Source: Streptomyces griseomycini | GTDB lineage: Bacteria; Actinomycetota; Actinomycetes; Streptomycetales; Streptomycetaceae | Direction: 5' to 3' | Assembly: GCF_014203535.1 (NCBI RefSeq) | Contig: NZ_JACHJI010000029.1 | Location: 1-38,339 of the forward strand | Length of the DNA stretch: 38,339 nucleotides | Shown: in pieces, positions 7,656 to 14,568 of the stretch | Numbering within the stretch: position 1 is the stretch's first letter | Layout: each line of letters begins with the position of its first letter | Made by a program: the position numbers and the translations under genes | The notes under the pieces: generated by a model | Seen by the model: only the letters and a program-made list of their open reading frames with translations | Told to the model about the DNA's origin: nothing | Database searches by the model: none

Positions 7656-10336
7656 GCGGAGGGTTCCTCTAGACGATCACCAGTGGTAGCACCGGCAAGC
7701 GGCGCGGATGCGGGGGCAGATGTGCGGCGTCCCGGTGTGGTGGTGATGGACGTGGCGATGCGCTCGATGCGAGGGATGACGGCCTTGACCCGGCCGGTGT
7801 TCTGCCGCGGGCAGGTCAGCAGGAACTCGCCCTCCCGGCCCTTGTGGCCGACCGGGGACAGGCCGGTGGTCACCAGCCGCAGCAGCTCCGGATCATTGGC
7901 GTCCAGACCGACGAACTCCAGGCCACGCCGGGCGCGTTCGCGGTCGGCGGTACGGGCCAGCGCCCGGTAGGCCATCAGCCCGCGGTCCGGGCCCAGCTCT
8001 TCGGCGTCGTGGGAGCCGGCGATCAGACCGGCGCCGTGCTTGCGGCCGTCGTGGAGGATCTCGTGGACCAACGCGGTGCCCTCGGCGGAGGAGGTGAGCC
8101 AGTACAGCTCGTCCAGCACCACCGCGGTGAACCGTTCCGGGTTCTCGAACGCGGTCTGCCGGGCGATCGCCGCGATCAGGTAGAGCACCGCGCGGCCGAT
8201 CAGCGCCTCCAGTGGCTGCTGGTGCAGCACCTCCGGCTTGTCGAACGCGGCCTTGGGCGGCAGCTTCAGCCCCGTGGTCGTGATGACGATCATGTCGGAG
8301 GCGCCGGAGGCGTCCAGCCGCACCGGCGGCAGGGCGGGGTCGAACACCATCCGGGCCAGGGGGTTGGTGGCGACGACCCGGATGAGGCCGGCCAGGGTGG
8401 CGGCCGCGTCCTGCCGCTTGCCTGCCTCCCGCGTGGCCATCTCCTCGAGGACCCGCAGCACCTGGTGCATGGAGGGCTGCTTGCCGGCGGCGGCCTGCTC
8501 GACAGCGTGGTGCAGCACCTCGCCACTGGTGGACATCGGCCCGATGCCCAGTTGCAAGGTGAGGTAGGACAGGGCGTAGTGACGTCCCTCCGGCCCGTTG
8601 AACATGCGCAGCGGGTCGATGGACACCTCCGCCTGGGCGGCGTCGATGATCTGGCAGCGGCCCGCAGCGGCGGTGCGTGCGAAGGTCGCCCACTCGCGCA
8701 CCGGGGTGCGGTCGATGCAGATCGCGACCCCGCCCCGGGCCCACACCGCTTCGGCGATCAGCTTCTCCAGCACGCTCTTGCCGGCGCCCAGGTCGCCGAC
8801 GATGCCCATGGAGGCGGAGGCGTCCTGTTTCGGCGCGTCCGCCACGTTGATCATCACCGGGCGGGTGGTGCCGCAGTCCAGGTCAAAACCGAGGAACATG
8901 CCGTTGGGATCACCGACTTCACCCACGGTGAAGGCACCGCCCAGCGCCCAGTCCTCGGAGACCTGGTGCTGGGTGAACTCCCGCACCACCCCGGGCCGCA
9001 CCGTTCCGGGCAGGCCCAGCATGAACAGGGCCTCCTGCAGACCGGCCGGGCGCACCGCCCGGTAGTCGGCGCCGCCCAGCAGCGCGACCAGCGCCCGGGC
9101 GCGCGCGTCGCAGATTGCGGCGGTCGGCCCCCACACCGTCAGCACGGTGACCGACTGCACCTCGACCTCCACACTGGTGCGGGACAGGCGGGCGTCCAGC
9201 TCACCCAAATCACGGGCGGCCTCCGTGAGCGAGGCTGGCATCCCGGTCGGGCGGGCGTCGTACTGGTCGGCCTGGTCGATCAGCTCGTTCTTCTTGCGCC
9301 GTACCTGATCGCGGGCCTTGTCCGCCGGCACCAGGGTGAGGTCGATGGTGTAGTCGACGGGAAAGTCCAAAGCCTCGAGCTGGGCGAACAGATCGGCGGC
9401 GTCCTGACTGACCGCAGGCGGGCACTCGGCCAGCACCAACTGCGCCTGGTAACCCACCCCGGCATCGGACTCCACCTGCAGCCACCGTCGCCTGAGCGGG
9501 GACGAGGCCTTCAACCGCCACCAGGCCTTGCCGCCCGAGCGCGTCAGCTGACCTGCGCCGTTCAGCTCGTCGACGTCGTCGAGTTCGGGGTCGATGCCGC
9601 CTTCCTGGAAACGGACTTGGCCGAGGTCGGCGTAGCTGGGGGAGTGCAGCACCCCGCCGCGGACCTGCCCGCCGTACAGGCTGCTCGTCTCGGCTTCGGT
9701 CAGCAGCGGCTCGGGCATGCCGCGGTGCAGGGCGTGCTGGACCATCCACACGATCTCCGCCGGGCGGGCCGGGCGGAAGGCGATGCCGCCGGCGAGCGCG
9801 GCCTCCACACGGGAGGCCTGCTCGCGGTAGGCGTTCACCTCCCGCCGGGCCACGGGAACGGTTCGCATGCCCAGCATGGGTGCGACGTCTGCCCACATCG
9901 CTCCCAGAGAGGCAGCCAGTTGCCCGCCCGCGGCATCACTCTGCAGCGGCACCGCCAGCCACAGGGTGCGGCGGTGCATCTCCTGACCCTCCAGCAGGTC
10001 CAGGGCGGCTTCGACGTTCTCCACCCATGGATGCGGCTGTCCGTCCGGCGCCTGCCCCGCGGGTTCGATGCCCTCGATCATGCGCAGGGCGATCTCCCCC
10101 GGATCGACCTGCGCACACAGCCCGAACAGACGCGGCGCCCCGGACAGCGAGCGCACCAGATGTGTGATCCTGGCGAGTTGTTCGTCGCGGACCGCGGCCG
10201 GCACGTAGGTGCCCTGCACGCTCTCCTCACGACGTCCCTGCGCGTCGGGGCCGGGGTGCAGCCGGTAGACGGCCCACACGCTGCCGTGTGTCGACCACAC
10301 CAGGTGCCCGGCGATATGGCGGATCGGCACCCTCAC
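7652..10336 (-). CDS. VirB4-like conjugation ATPase (SCO6880-type)
   Basis: An 894-residue ATPase expected to power assembly or substrate movement in the transfer apparatus at the inner face of the membrane. The N-terminal ~480 residues resemble those of actinobacterial VirB4-like proteins. The C-terminal motor has Walker A GDLGAGKS at 514-521 and a Walker B-type VVLDELYWL around 739-747. Late motifs include GSHDAEE and a C-terminal EGEFLL segment. The GTG start at 10336 overlaps the TGA of the upstream gene; a second GTG two codons later is possible. It is the largest enzyme of the operon apart from the coupling protein. The likeness to the SCO6880 family is from memory, without a search. 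Confidence 0.85.
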   Translation of the reverse strand: MRVPIRHIAGHLVWSTHGSVWAVYRLHPGPDAQGRREESVQGTYVPAAVRDEQLARITHLVRSLSGAPRLFGLCAQVDPGEIALRMIEGIEPAGQAPDGQPHPWVENVEAALDLLEGQEMHRRTLWLAVPLQSDAAGGQLAASLGAMWADVAPMLGMRTVPVARREVNAYREQASRVEAALAGGIAFRPARPAEIVWMVQHALHRGMPEPLLTEAETSSLYGGQVRGGVLHSPSYADLGQVRFQEGGIDPELDDVDELNGAGQLTRSGGKAWWRLKASSPLRRRWLQVESDAGVGYQAQLVLAECPPAVSQDAADLFAQLEALDFPVDYTIDLTLVPADKARDQVRRKKNELIDQADQYDARPTGMPASLTEAARDLGELDARLSRTSVEVEVQSVTVLTVWGPTAAICDARARALVALLGGADYRAVRPAGLQEALFMLGLPGTVRPGVVREFTQHQVSEDWALGGAFTVGEVGDPNGMFLGFDLDCGTTRPVMINVADAPKQDASASMGIVGDLGAGKSVLEKLIAEAVWARGGVAICIDRTPVREWATFARTAAAGRCQIIDAAQAEVSIDPLRMFNGPEGRHYALSYLTLQLGIGPMSTSGEVLHHAVEQAAAGKQPSMHQVLRVLEEMATREAGKRQDAAATLAGLIRVVATNPLARMVFDPALPPVRLDASGASDMIVITTTGLKLPPKAAFDKPEVLHQQPLEALIGRAVLYLIAAIARQTAFENPERFTAVVLDELYWLTSSAEGTALVHEILHDGRKHGAGLIAGSHDAEELGPDRGLMAYRALARTADRERARRGLEFVGLDANDPELLRLVTTGLSPVGHKGREGEFLLTCPRQNTGRVKAVIPRIERIATSITTTPGRRTSAPASAPLAGATTGDRLEEPSA

Positions 10337-10908
10337 CGCGCACCCCCGCCCTGCTCGGCGAGCGCGAGCAGCCGCTGCACCTCCGACACCGGCCCCACCG
10401 GCTCCCGGCGCGCACGTACCGCCGGGCGCCGGGTGGGCACGCGGGATGCCGCTTTACGGCGCGGCCTCCGGCTGGCAGCGCGCTGCGCGGTCTGGTCCGG
10501 TACGGCCGCAGGCGCCGAGGACGGGACAGCGTCGTGCTCGATGGTGAAGCCGCCCAGCAGGGCGCGGGCAGCGTGATCCCGGGCGGCGCGCCCGCCGATC
10601 CGGCCGCCGTGCGGCTGCCAGGCCAGCAGCACCCAGCCCAGCGCGGCCTGCAGTGGAGCTCGCCCCCCGATCTTCGGGCGGCGCACCGCCCAGACGGCCA
10701 GCCCCCACGCCGCGATCGGCACCGGACCCATCCACGACCACAGCGGGATCGTCTTGACCAGCAGGAAGCCGCCGCCGACGGCGACCGCGATCTGTGCCGG
10801 GGTGTAGGGGCCGAGCGGAATCTTCCAGTCGGCGACCTTGCCCAGCACCCACGGATGGCGACGAGCCGCGGTATAGAACCGCCCCACTCGTCCCGCGGCC
10901 GCGCTCAC
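10333..10908 (-). CDS. Transfer membrane protein, VirB3-like by position
   Basis: A 191-residue protein with two clear hydrophobic segments (about 37-55 and 61-76), a weaker one near 86-97, and a basic, Arg/Pro-rich C-terminal half that is probably cytoplasmic. It lies immediately before the VirB4-like ATPase with a GTGA overlap, and its own GTG start overlaps the upstream stop. VirB3 subunits are small membrane proteins encoded next to VirB4, so a VirB3-like role is a reasonable inference, but no diagnostic motif is visible. Confidence 0.7.
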   Translation of the reverse strand: MSAAAGRVGRFYTAARRHPWVLGKVADWKIPLGPYTPAQIAVAVGGGFLLVKTIPLWSWMGPVPIAAWGLAVWAVRRPKIGGRAPLQAALGWVLLAWQPHGGRIGGRAARDHAARALLGGFTIEHDAVPSSAPAAVPDQTAQRAASRRPRRKAASRVPTRRPAVRARREPVGPVSEVQRLLALAEQGGGAR

Positions 10909-11261
10909 AGCCAGCCTCCCGGGCCGGCGGAGTGCTCCTGGGAGAGGGTGAGCGGACCAGCATCCTGAGCGGGGCCGCGCGCGGGGCCGGGGATGGCGGG
11001 TGCGCCCTGGTCGGGGTTTTTCACCTCGTCCTCGAACATGTCCGCCAGGTCCTCGCGGGAGTTGTACAGCCCCAGCGCGATGATCATCAGCAGCAGGGCG
11101 CCGATGCCGGCCTTCAGGCTGAACTTCTGGATCATGATGACGACCACCAGCACGACCAGGCCAGCCTGCAGGCCCTTGGTCGCCCAGTCCTCGAACATGG
11201 TGATCCAGCTGTCGCCGAGGTCGTCCAGCTGCCCGGCGAGCACCACGCCGTGCACGCCCAT
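10905..11261 (-). CDS. Small two-span membrane protein, VirB2-like by position
   Basis: A 118-residue protein. A short N-terminus is followed by two adjacent hydrophobic helices (about 33-49 and 54-68) separated by a tight basic turn, then an acidic, Pro/Gly-rich tail. This hairpin topology and size resemble VirB2-type pilin-like subunits. The ATG at 11261 was chosen over the longer frame because AAGGAGGT lies 9 bases upstream and the ATG overlaps the preceding stop by one base (TGATG). Its place ahead of VirB3-like and VirB4-like genes repeats the usual VirB2-3-4 order. The pilin role is inference. Confidence 0.72.
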   Translation of the reverse strand: MGVHGVVLAGQLDDLGDSWITMFEDWATKGLQAGLVVLVVVIMIQKFSLKAGIGALLLMIIALGLYNSREDLADMFEDEVKNPDQGAPAIPGPARGPAQDAGPLTLSQEHSAGPGGWL

Positions 11262-12199
11262 CACGACCGGACCTCCTTCTGAGCGATTCCGGATGCCAGG
11301 GCTGCCACGTCCCACCGGCCCGAGCGGGCCTTCAGCTCCAGCTCGTAGGCCAGCGGCCACCGCCCGGCCTCGTCCCGAGCCTCCACCTGCGCCAGGACAC
11401 GGACCGTGGTTCCGTCGCCCGGCACCTTCTCTTCGGCCGCGGCCTCCTCGACGGCGAGGACCTGCCGGACGGTGACCGCGCGATACGGGGCGGGGGAGAC
11501 GGCCGGCAGCTGTACGCCGGGCGCGAGATAGCGCTCCACCTCCCCGACCCCAGTCAGGTAGGCGCCCAGGAACTCCCCGACCGTGGACGACAGCTCACCC
11601 TCCGGGACGCTCACGCCGTACGGCGACTTCGTCACCTCCGCCCGACCGGGGCCGGCCACCACACCGGGCGCGCCGGTCACCGTGAACGAGCCGCCGCTCT
11701 CGTCGGCGGTCACCGGGACGGCGAAGTAGCGCACCGAGGCGTCGGCGTACTGCGCAGCCACCGTCACCCACCACCGGCCGGGCTCGCGCTGCGCACTGCG
11801 CACCGCGGTCACCGACTCCAGCCGCGCGTGCGCATCGTGCGCATCGGCGGCCGGGTCGGGCAGCTCGACGTCCGGCGCCAGTGACTGCGCAAGCCGGGCC
11901 TGCGCAGTGGCGGCGTCATCGGCGCTGCTGCGCAACCACGCACCAACGAACAGCTGCGCATAGCCGGACGGATCGGCCGCGGTCGCCGTGGTGCGCATCG
12001 TGGTGGGCTCGGTCTTCGGGGTGGCCGCGACCGTGGTCGGGCCGGAGACCACCGCCACGCCCAGGGCGACGGGCCCGGCCGCGATCGCGGTGAACAGGAC
12101 CAGGCGCGACAGGCGTACGCGGCGGTTCATCTTCTCCAGCCGGACGCCCGCGGCCACCACAGCCGCCTCGGGTTCGGTGGCCTGCTTGCCAGGAGACAT
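11261..12199 (-). CDS. TcpC/VirB8-like conjugal transfer protein, first gene of transfer operon
   Basis: A 312-residue bitopic protein. A ~35-residue cytoplasmic N-terminus is followed by one membrane span (about 32-53) and a large external region with two similar alpha/beta parts. This matches TcpC-type conjugation proteins, whose paired NTF2-like domains resemble VirB8 and scaffold the channel at the membrane. The ATG at 12199 was preferred to a TTG two codons earlier, with GGGAG 7 bases upstream. It opens the leftward transfer operon, and the shared GGTCGG operator module lies about 60 bases upstream. The first half of the gene carries nine TGCGCA hexamers, which may be a DNA site embedded in the coding sequence. 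Confidence 0.78.
   Translation of the reverse strand: MSPGKQATEPEAAVVAAGVRLEKMNRRVRLSRLVLFTAIAAGPVALGVAVVSGPTTVAATPKTEPTTMRTTATAADPSGYAQLFVGAWLRSSADDAATAQARLAQSLAPDVELPDPAADAHDAHARLESVTAVRSAQREPGRWWVTVAAQYADASVRYFAVPVTADESGGSFTVTGAPGVVAGPGRAEVTKSPYGVSVPEGELSSTVGEFLGAYLTGVGEVERYLAPGVQLPAVSPAPYRAVTVRQVLAVEEAAAEEKVPGDGTTVRVLAQVEARDEAGRWPLAYELELKARSGRWDVAALASGIAQKEVRS
11790..11997. repeat. Cluster of nine TGCGCA hexamers inside a coding region
   Basis: TGCGCA occurs at 11790, 11797, 11829, 11838, 11886, 11901, 11929, 11955 and 11992, all within the TcpC-like gene. In DNA of this composition the palindromic hexamer is expected roughly once in a few kilobases, so nine in 208 bases is a strong excess. 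The density resumes at 12429-12645 in the non-coding region. Part of the excess could reflect codon use for Cys, Ala and Arg, so the functional reading is tentative. Confidence 0.55.
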
Positions 12200-12256
12200 G
12201 GTCAAACTCCCAGGTCATCAACGTGTACGTGCTGACCTCGAGAAAACCCGCCGACC

Positions 12257-12300
12257 CCGACCAGACCACCGACCATGAAGGCCCGACCAGGGTCACGAAC
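12257..12300. promoter_or_regulatory. Operator-like module shared with 18432-18475
   Basis: Three CCGACCA sites at 12257, 12269 and 12283 (spacing 12 and 14) are followed by GGTCACGAAC. The same order, spacing and most bases recur at 18432-18475. Each copy sits a few tens of bases upstream of a leftward gene, here the transfer operon start at 12199. This is best read as a binding site for a plasmid regulator. Confidence 0.65.
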
Positions 12301-12312
12301 AGGACACAAAAC

Positions 12313-12357
12313 CCGTGGTCGGTCTCATGGTCGGCCCGACCACGAGACCGACCACGG
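12313..12357. repeat. 45-bp inverted repeat built from GGTCGG motifs
   Basis: Arms 12313-12333 and 12337-12357 are 21 bp each, separated by 3 bp and differing at one position. They contain GTGGTCGGTCTC and its complement. A partial copy (CCGTGGTCGG then CCCGACCATGAGACC) occurs at 12701-12733. It could be a dimeric operator or a cruciform-forming origin element. Confidence 0.65.
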
Positions 12358-12428
12358 CCCCGGACGCGACCGGGCACGCCCGAGCTCACCGCCGGGCGGG
12401 GGAGCTGGCCGCCGGTGAGCCGAACGGC

Positions 12429-12645
12429 TGCGCACAGGGCGAGATCGCCAGCGGGTCGGACGTGCTCTCAGGAGTCGGTCGGGAAGGTCGGTTGCGCAGA
12501 CTCTGCCGGTTGCGCAGCCTCACCGCGGACTTGCGCATCCCGCTGTGCGCAATCGGATGCGCACGCCGATTGCGCAGGACCCCACTCCCATTGCACAGAG
12601 GTCTGCGCAATCGGATGCCCTGCGGTGCGCAGCCGCGATTGCGCA
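12429..12645. repeat. Cluster of ten TGCGCA hexamers in the intergenic region
   Basis: Copies lie at 12429, 12493, 12511, 12532, 12546, 12558, 12571, 12604, 12626 and 12640, with a TGCACA variant at 12592. The longer sequence TGCGCAATCGGATGC occurs twice (12546 and 12604). Spacing is irregular, unlike a CRISPR or a strict iteron array. It may be a nucleating site for a DNA-binding protein. Confidence 0.6.
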
Positions 12646-12928
12646 GTTGTCCGCGACACCGGAACCGCCACGGTCGGAGGCATGGTCGGGGCGGTGAGGA
12701 CCGTGGTCGGCCCGACCATGAGACCGACCACGGCAGCTCACGGCGCATGTTGCCCGATCGTGACCTGTGGTCGGGGCTGGTGGTCGGCAGTCTGGTCGGG
12801 GGCGCCCGATGAGCTGATGGCATGGATCTCGTCCACCACTTTGCACTCAGCGACCCTGGTCATCCTCCGGCGCCACGCCAGCCGCAAAGCCTCAGCGGCG
12901 GTGCGGTCAGGATGCGTGGGGGCGCGTA

Positions 12929-14398
12929 GTGAGCCGCTTCGGCGCGGGGGTCCGGCGCGGGGTGATGGCAGCCGATCAGTTCACCCAGATCGCCAACCGC
13001 CTCTTCCGCGACCACCGGCTGTCCTACAAGGCGAAGGGGATCTTCGGCTACATCTCCACACACCGCGACGGCTGGCAGGTCACCATCGCCGATCTGGCCG
13101 CCGTGGGCCCCGACGGGAAGGAAGCCATCCGTGTCGCCCTGAAGGAGCTGGAGCACTGCGGCTACCTCATCCGAGAACGCCTACGCCGCGCAGACGGCAC
13201 ACTCGGCGAGATCGTCTACTCCATCACCGACCAGCCCGCCATGCTCGACGCAGCCCTGGGCGAGGTTCCCCCTGCCCTCGCAGCCCCGGTCGCCGACGGT
13301 GACACCGATTTCGCGGGAGGAGTCCGGCGCGGGGTAATGGCGGCCGATCAGTTCACTCAGATCGCCAACGGTCTCTTCCGTGACGGTCGGCTGTCCTACA
13401 AGGCGAAGGGGATCTTCGGCTATATCTCCACACACCGCGACGGCTGGCAGATCACCGTCAGCGAGCTGGCCCGCCGCGGCAGAGAAGGCATAGACGCGGT
13501 TACCACCGGCCTCAAGGAGCTGGAGAAGTACGGCTTCCTGCTGCGTGAACGCCTGCGCAACCCCGACGGCACCCTGGGCGCGGCCGCATACTGCATCACC
13601 GACCTGCCTGCACTGCAAAACCCCAGCTCACAGCCAGAGTCGGGTTTTCCAGGATTGGCTGAACCTGTGTTGGCTAATCCCGGCACTAAGAACACCATGA
13701 GTAAGAAGACCAACAAGCAGAACACCAGACCCCTCCATCCGTGCGCCCACGACACCGCCACGCGCATCCCCGGACGGACGGACCAGCCACACCCGCCGAC
13801 CGCTCCCGCGCCCGCTCCGCCGGCCGACGAGATGCACCCGGGGATCCGGCTTCTGCTGGAGATCGGAGCGAGCCGTCCCGAGCTGCTGCTGACGGGCAAG
13901 GCGCTGACCGATCAGGGCCGCGTGGTCACCGTGATGCTGGAAGCCGGCTGGAGTGCCGAGCTGCTGCGCCACGTCATCACCGGCCGGCCCCTGCCCAGCC
14001 CGGTGCGTACCTCGGTCGGTGCGATCATCGCCGCCCGGCTGCGCGCCGCTCAGGCCTACCCGCCCCCCGCCGTCGTGGCCGGCCACCCGGGTGCGCCCCG
14101 GCCGACTGAGCCGCTCACCGAGCCGGCCACTGAGCAGTCGTGGGCGGAGCGGTCCTCGACCAAGGCGGCCGCCCGCACTGTCAATGAGGCCCTCACCTAC
14201 CGGGCGCTCGTCGAGTGCGCGGGCTGCGGGGTCCCCGGAACCGCACCCGGCGAAGACCTCTGCCCGACCTGCCTGGGCTGGCCCCCCTGCCGCACCTGCC
14301 CCGGCCCCACCCCCCGCCGCGCCCACCCGGACGGCGACGGCCGCTGCACCACCTGTGCCACCGCACTGACCCACTCCGTCCAGGTGAGCACCTCGTAA
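12929..14398 (+). CDS. Tandem winged-helix DNA-binding protein, candidate replication initiator
   Basis: A 489-residue protein with two nearly identical winged-helix domains (about residues 7-107 and 131-230), each containing LSYKAKGIFGYISTHRDGW. A Pro-rich linker follows, then a helical region around 295-375, and a C-terminal Cys-rich stretch (CAGCG, CPTC, CRTC, CTTC) that probably binds zinc. The domains resemble the DNA-binding part of plasmid replication initiators and helix-turn-helix regulators. The gene directly follows the motif-dense non-coding region, so it may bind those repeats as a Rep protein or repressor. The GTG start has only a weak upstream G-rich site; an ATG at 12965 just before the first domain is an alternative. 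Function is inferred. Confidence 0.75.
   Translation: MSRFGAGVRRGVMAADQFTQIANRLFRDHRLSYKAKGIFGYISTHRDGWQVTIADLAAVGPDGKEAIRVALKELEHCGYLIRERLRRADGTLGEIVYSITDQPAMLDAALGEVPPALAAPVADGDTDFAGGVRRGVMAADQFTQIANGLFRDGRLSYKAKGIFGYISTHRDGWQITVSELARRGREGIDAVTTGLKELEKYGFLLRERLRNPDGTLGAAAYCITDLPALQNPSSQPESGFPGLAEPVLANPGTKNTMSKKTNKQNTRPLHPCAHDTATRIPGRTDQPHPPTAPAPAPPADEMHPGIRLLLEIGASRPELLLTGKALTDQGRVVTVMLEAGWSAELLRHVITGRPLPSPVRTSVGAIIAARLRAAQAYPPPAVVAGHPGAPRPTEPLTEPATEQSWAERSSTKAAARTVNEALTYRALVECAGCGVPGTAPGEDLCPTCLGWPPCRTCPGPTPRRAHPDGDGRCTTCATALTHSVQVSTS
12947..13618 (+). repeat. Recent 372-bp tandem duplication within the winged-helix gene
   Basis: The segment starting at 12947 repeats at 13319, an offset of 372 bases (124 codons). 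Over the first ~144 bases I count about 13 differences, most of them synonymous or conservative. The second half of each unit diverges more. This indicates either a fairly recent duplication or ongoing gene conversion between the two DNA-binding domains. Confidence 0.8.
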
Positions 14399-14495
14399 TG
14401 GGCCCGCTCTGCTCACGACACCGGCCGCACCCAGACAGTTCACACGATCCCTCAGCCTGAGATGACCGCCTCTCCGCTATCTCGCTGCCCTATTC

Positions 14496-14534
14496 GTACG
14501 CGATCCGCACGGAGAAAGTACGCTATCTGTACGG
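14496..14534 (+). promoter_or_regulatory. Two direct repeats over the tap promoter
   Basis: GTACGCGATCCGCACGG at 14496-14512 and GTACGCTATCTGTACGG at 14518-14534 match at 14 of 17 positions. They start 22 bases apart, about two helical turns. A weaker CGCTATCT match lies at 14475-14482. The second copy covers the likely -35 region of the tap promoter, so these may be operator or activator sites. Confidence 0.55.
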
Positions 14535-14549
14535 TTCAAAGGGTAGAAT
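14521..14549 (+). promoter_or_regulatory. Candidate tap-tpg promoter
   Basis: TAGAAT at 14544-14549 fits a Streptomyces -10 box. The -35 position 17 bases upstream (CGCTAT) is poor, which suits control through the overlapping direct repeats. The predicted RNA start would be about 13 bases before the tap start codon. Confidence 0.45.
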
Positions 14550-14568
14550 GCTGGTCAGGAGGTGTTTC

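Larger units (their letters stand above)
12200..12928. other. Non-coding divergent control region, candidate origin or partition site
   Basis: No convincing gene is seen in these 729 bases between the leftward transfer operon and the rightward winged-helix gene. The region has a layered layout: GGTCGG/CCGACC motifs at 12251-12353, TGCGCA motifs at 12429-12645 with three GGTCGG among them (12454, 12477, 12486), and GGTCGG motifs again at 12672-12809. In all there are 19 GGTCGG-type sites. Such motif-dense regions beside a DNA-binding gene are typical of iteron origins, partition sites or multi-operator control regions. Which of these applies cannot be decided from sequence alone. Confidence 0.6.

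Noticed and set aside
7844..10576. Very long open frame on the + strand opposite the VirB4-like gene
   Set aside because: It is a shadow: composition is Gly/His/Gln-rich with no domain, and the minus strand encodes a clear ATPase with Walker motifs.
12429..12645. CRISPR array
   Set aside because: The repeated unit is only a hexamer with irregular spacing, and no cas genes are nearby.
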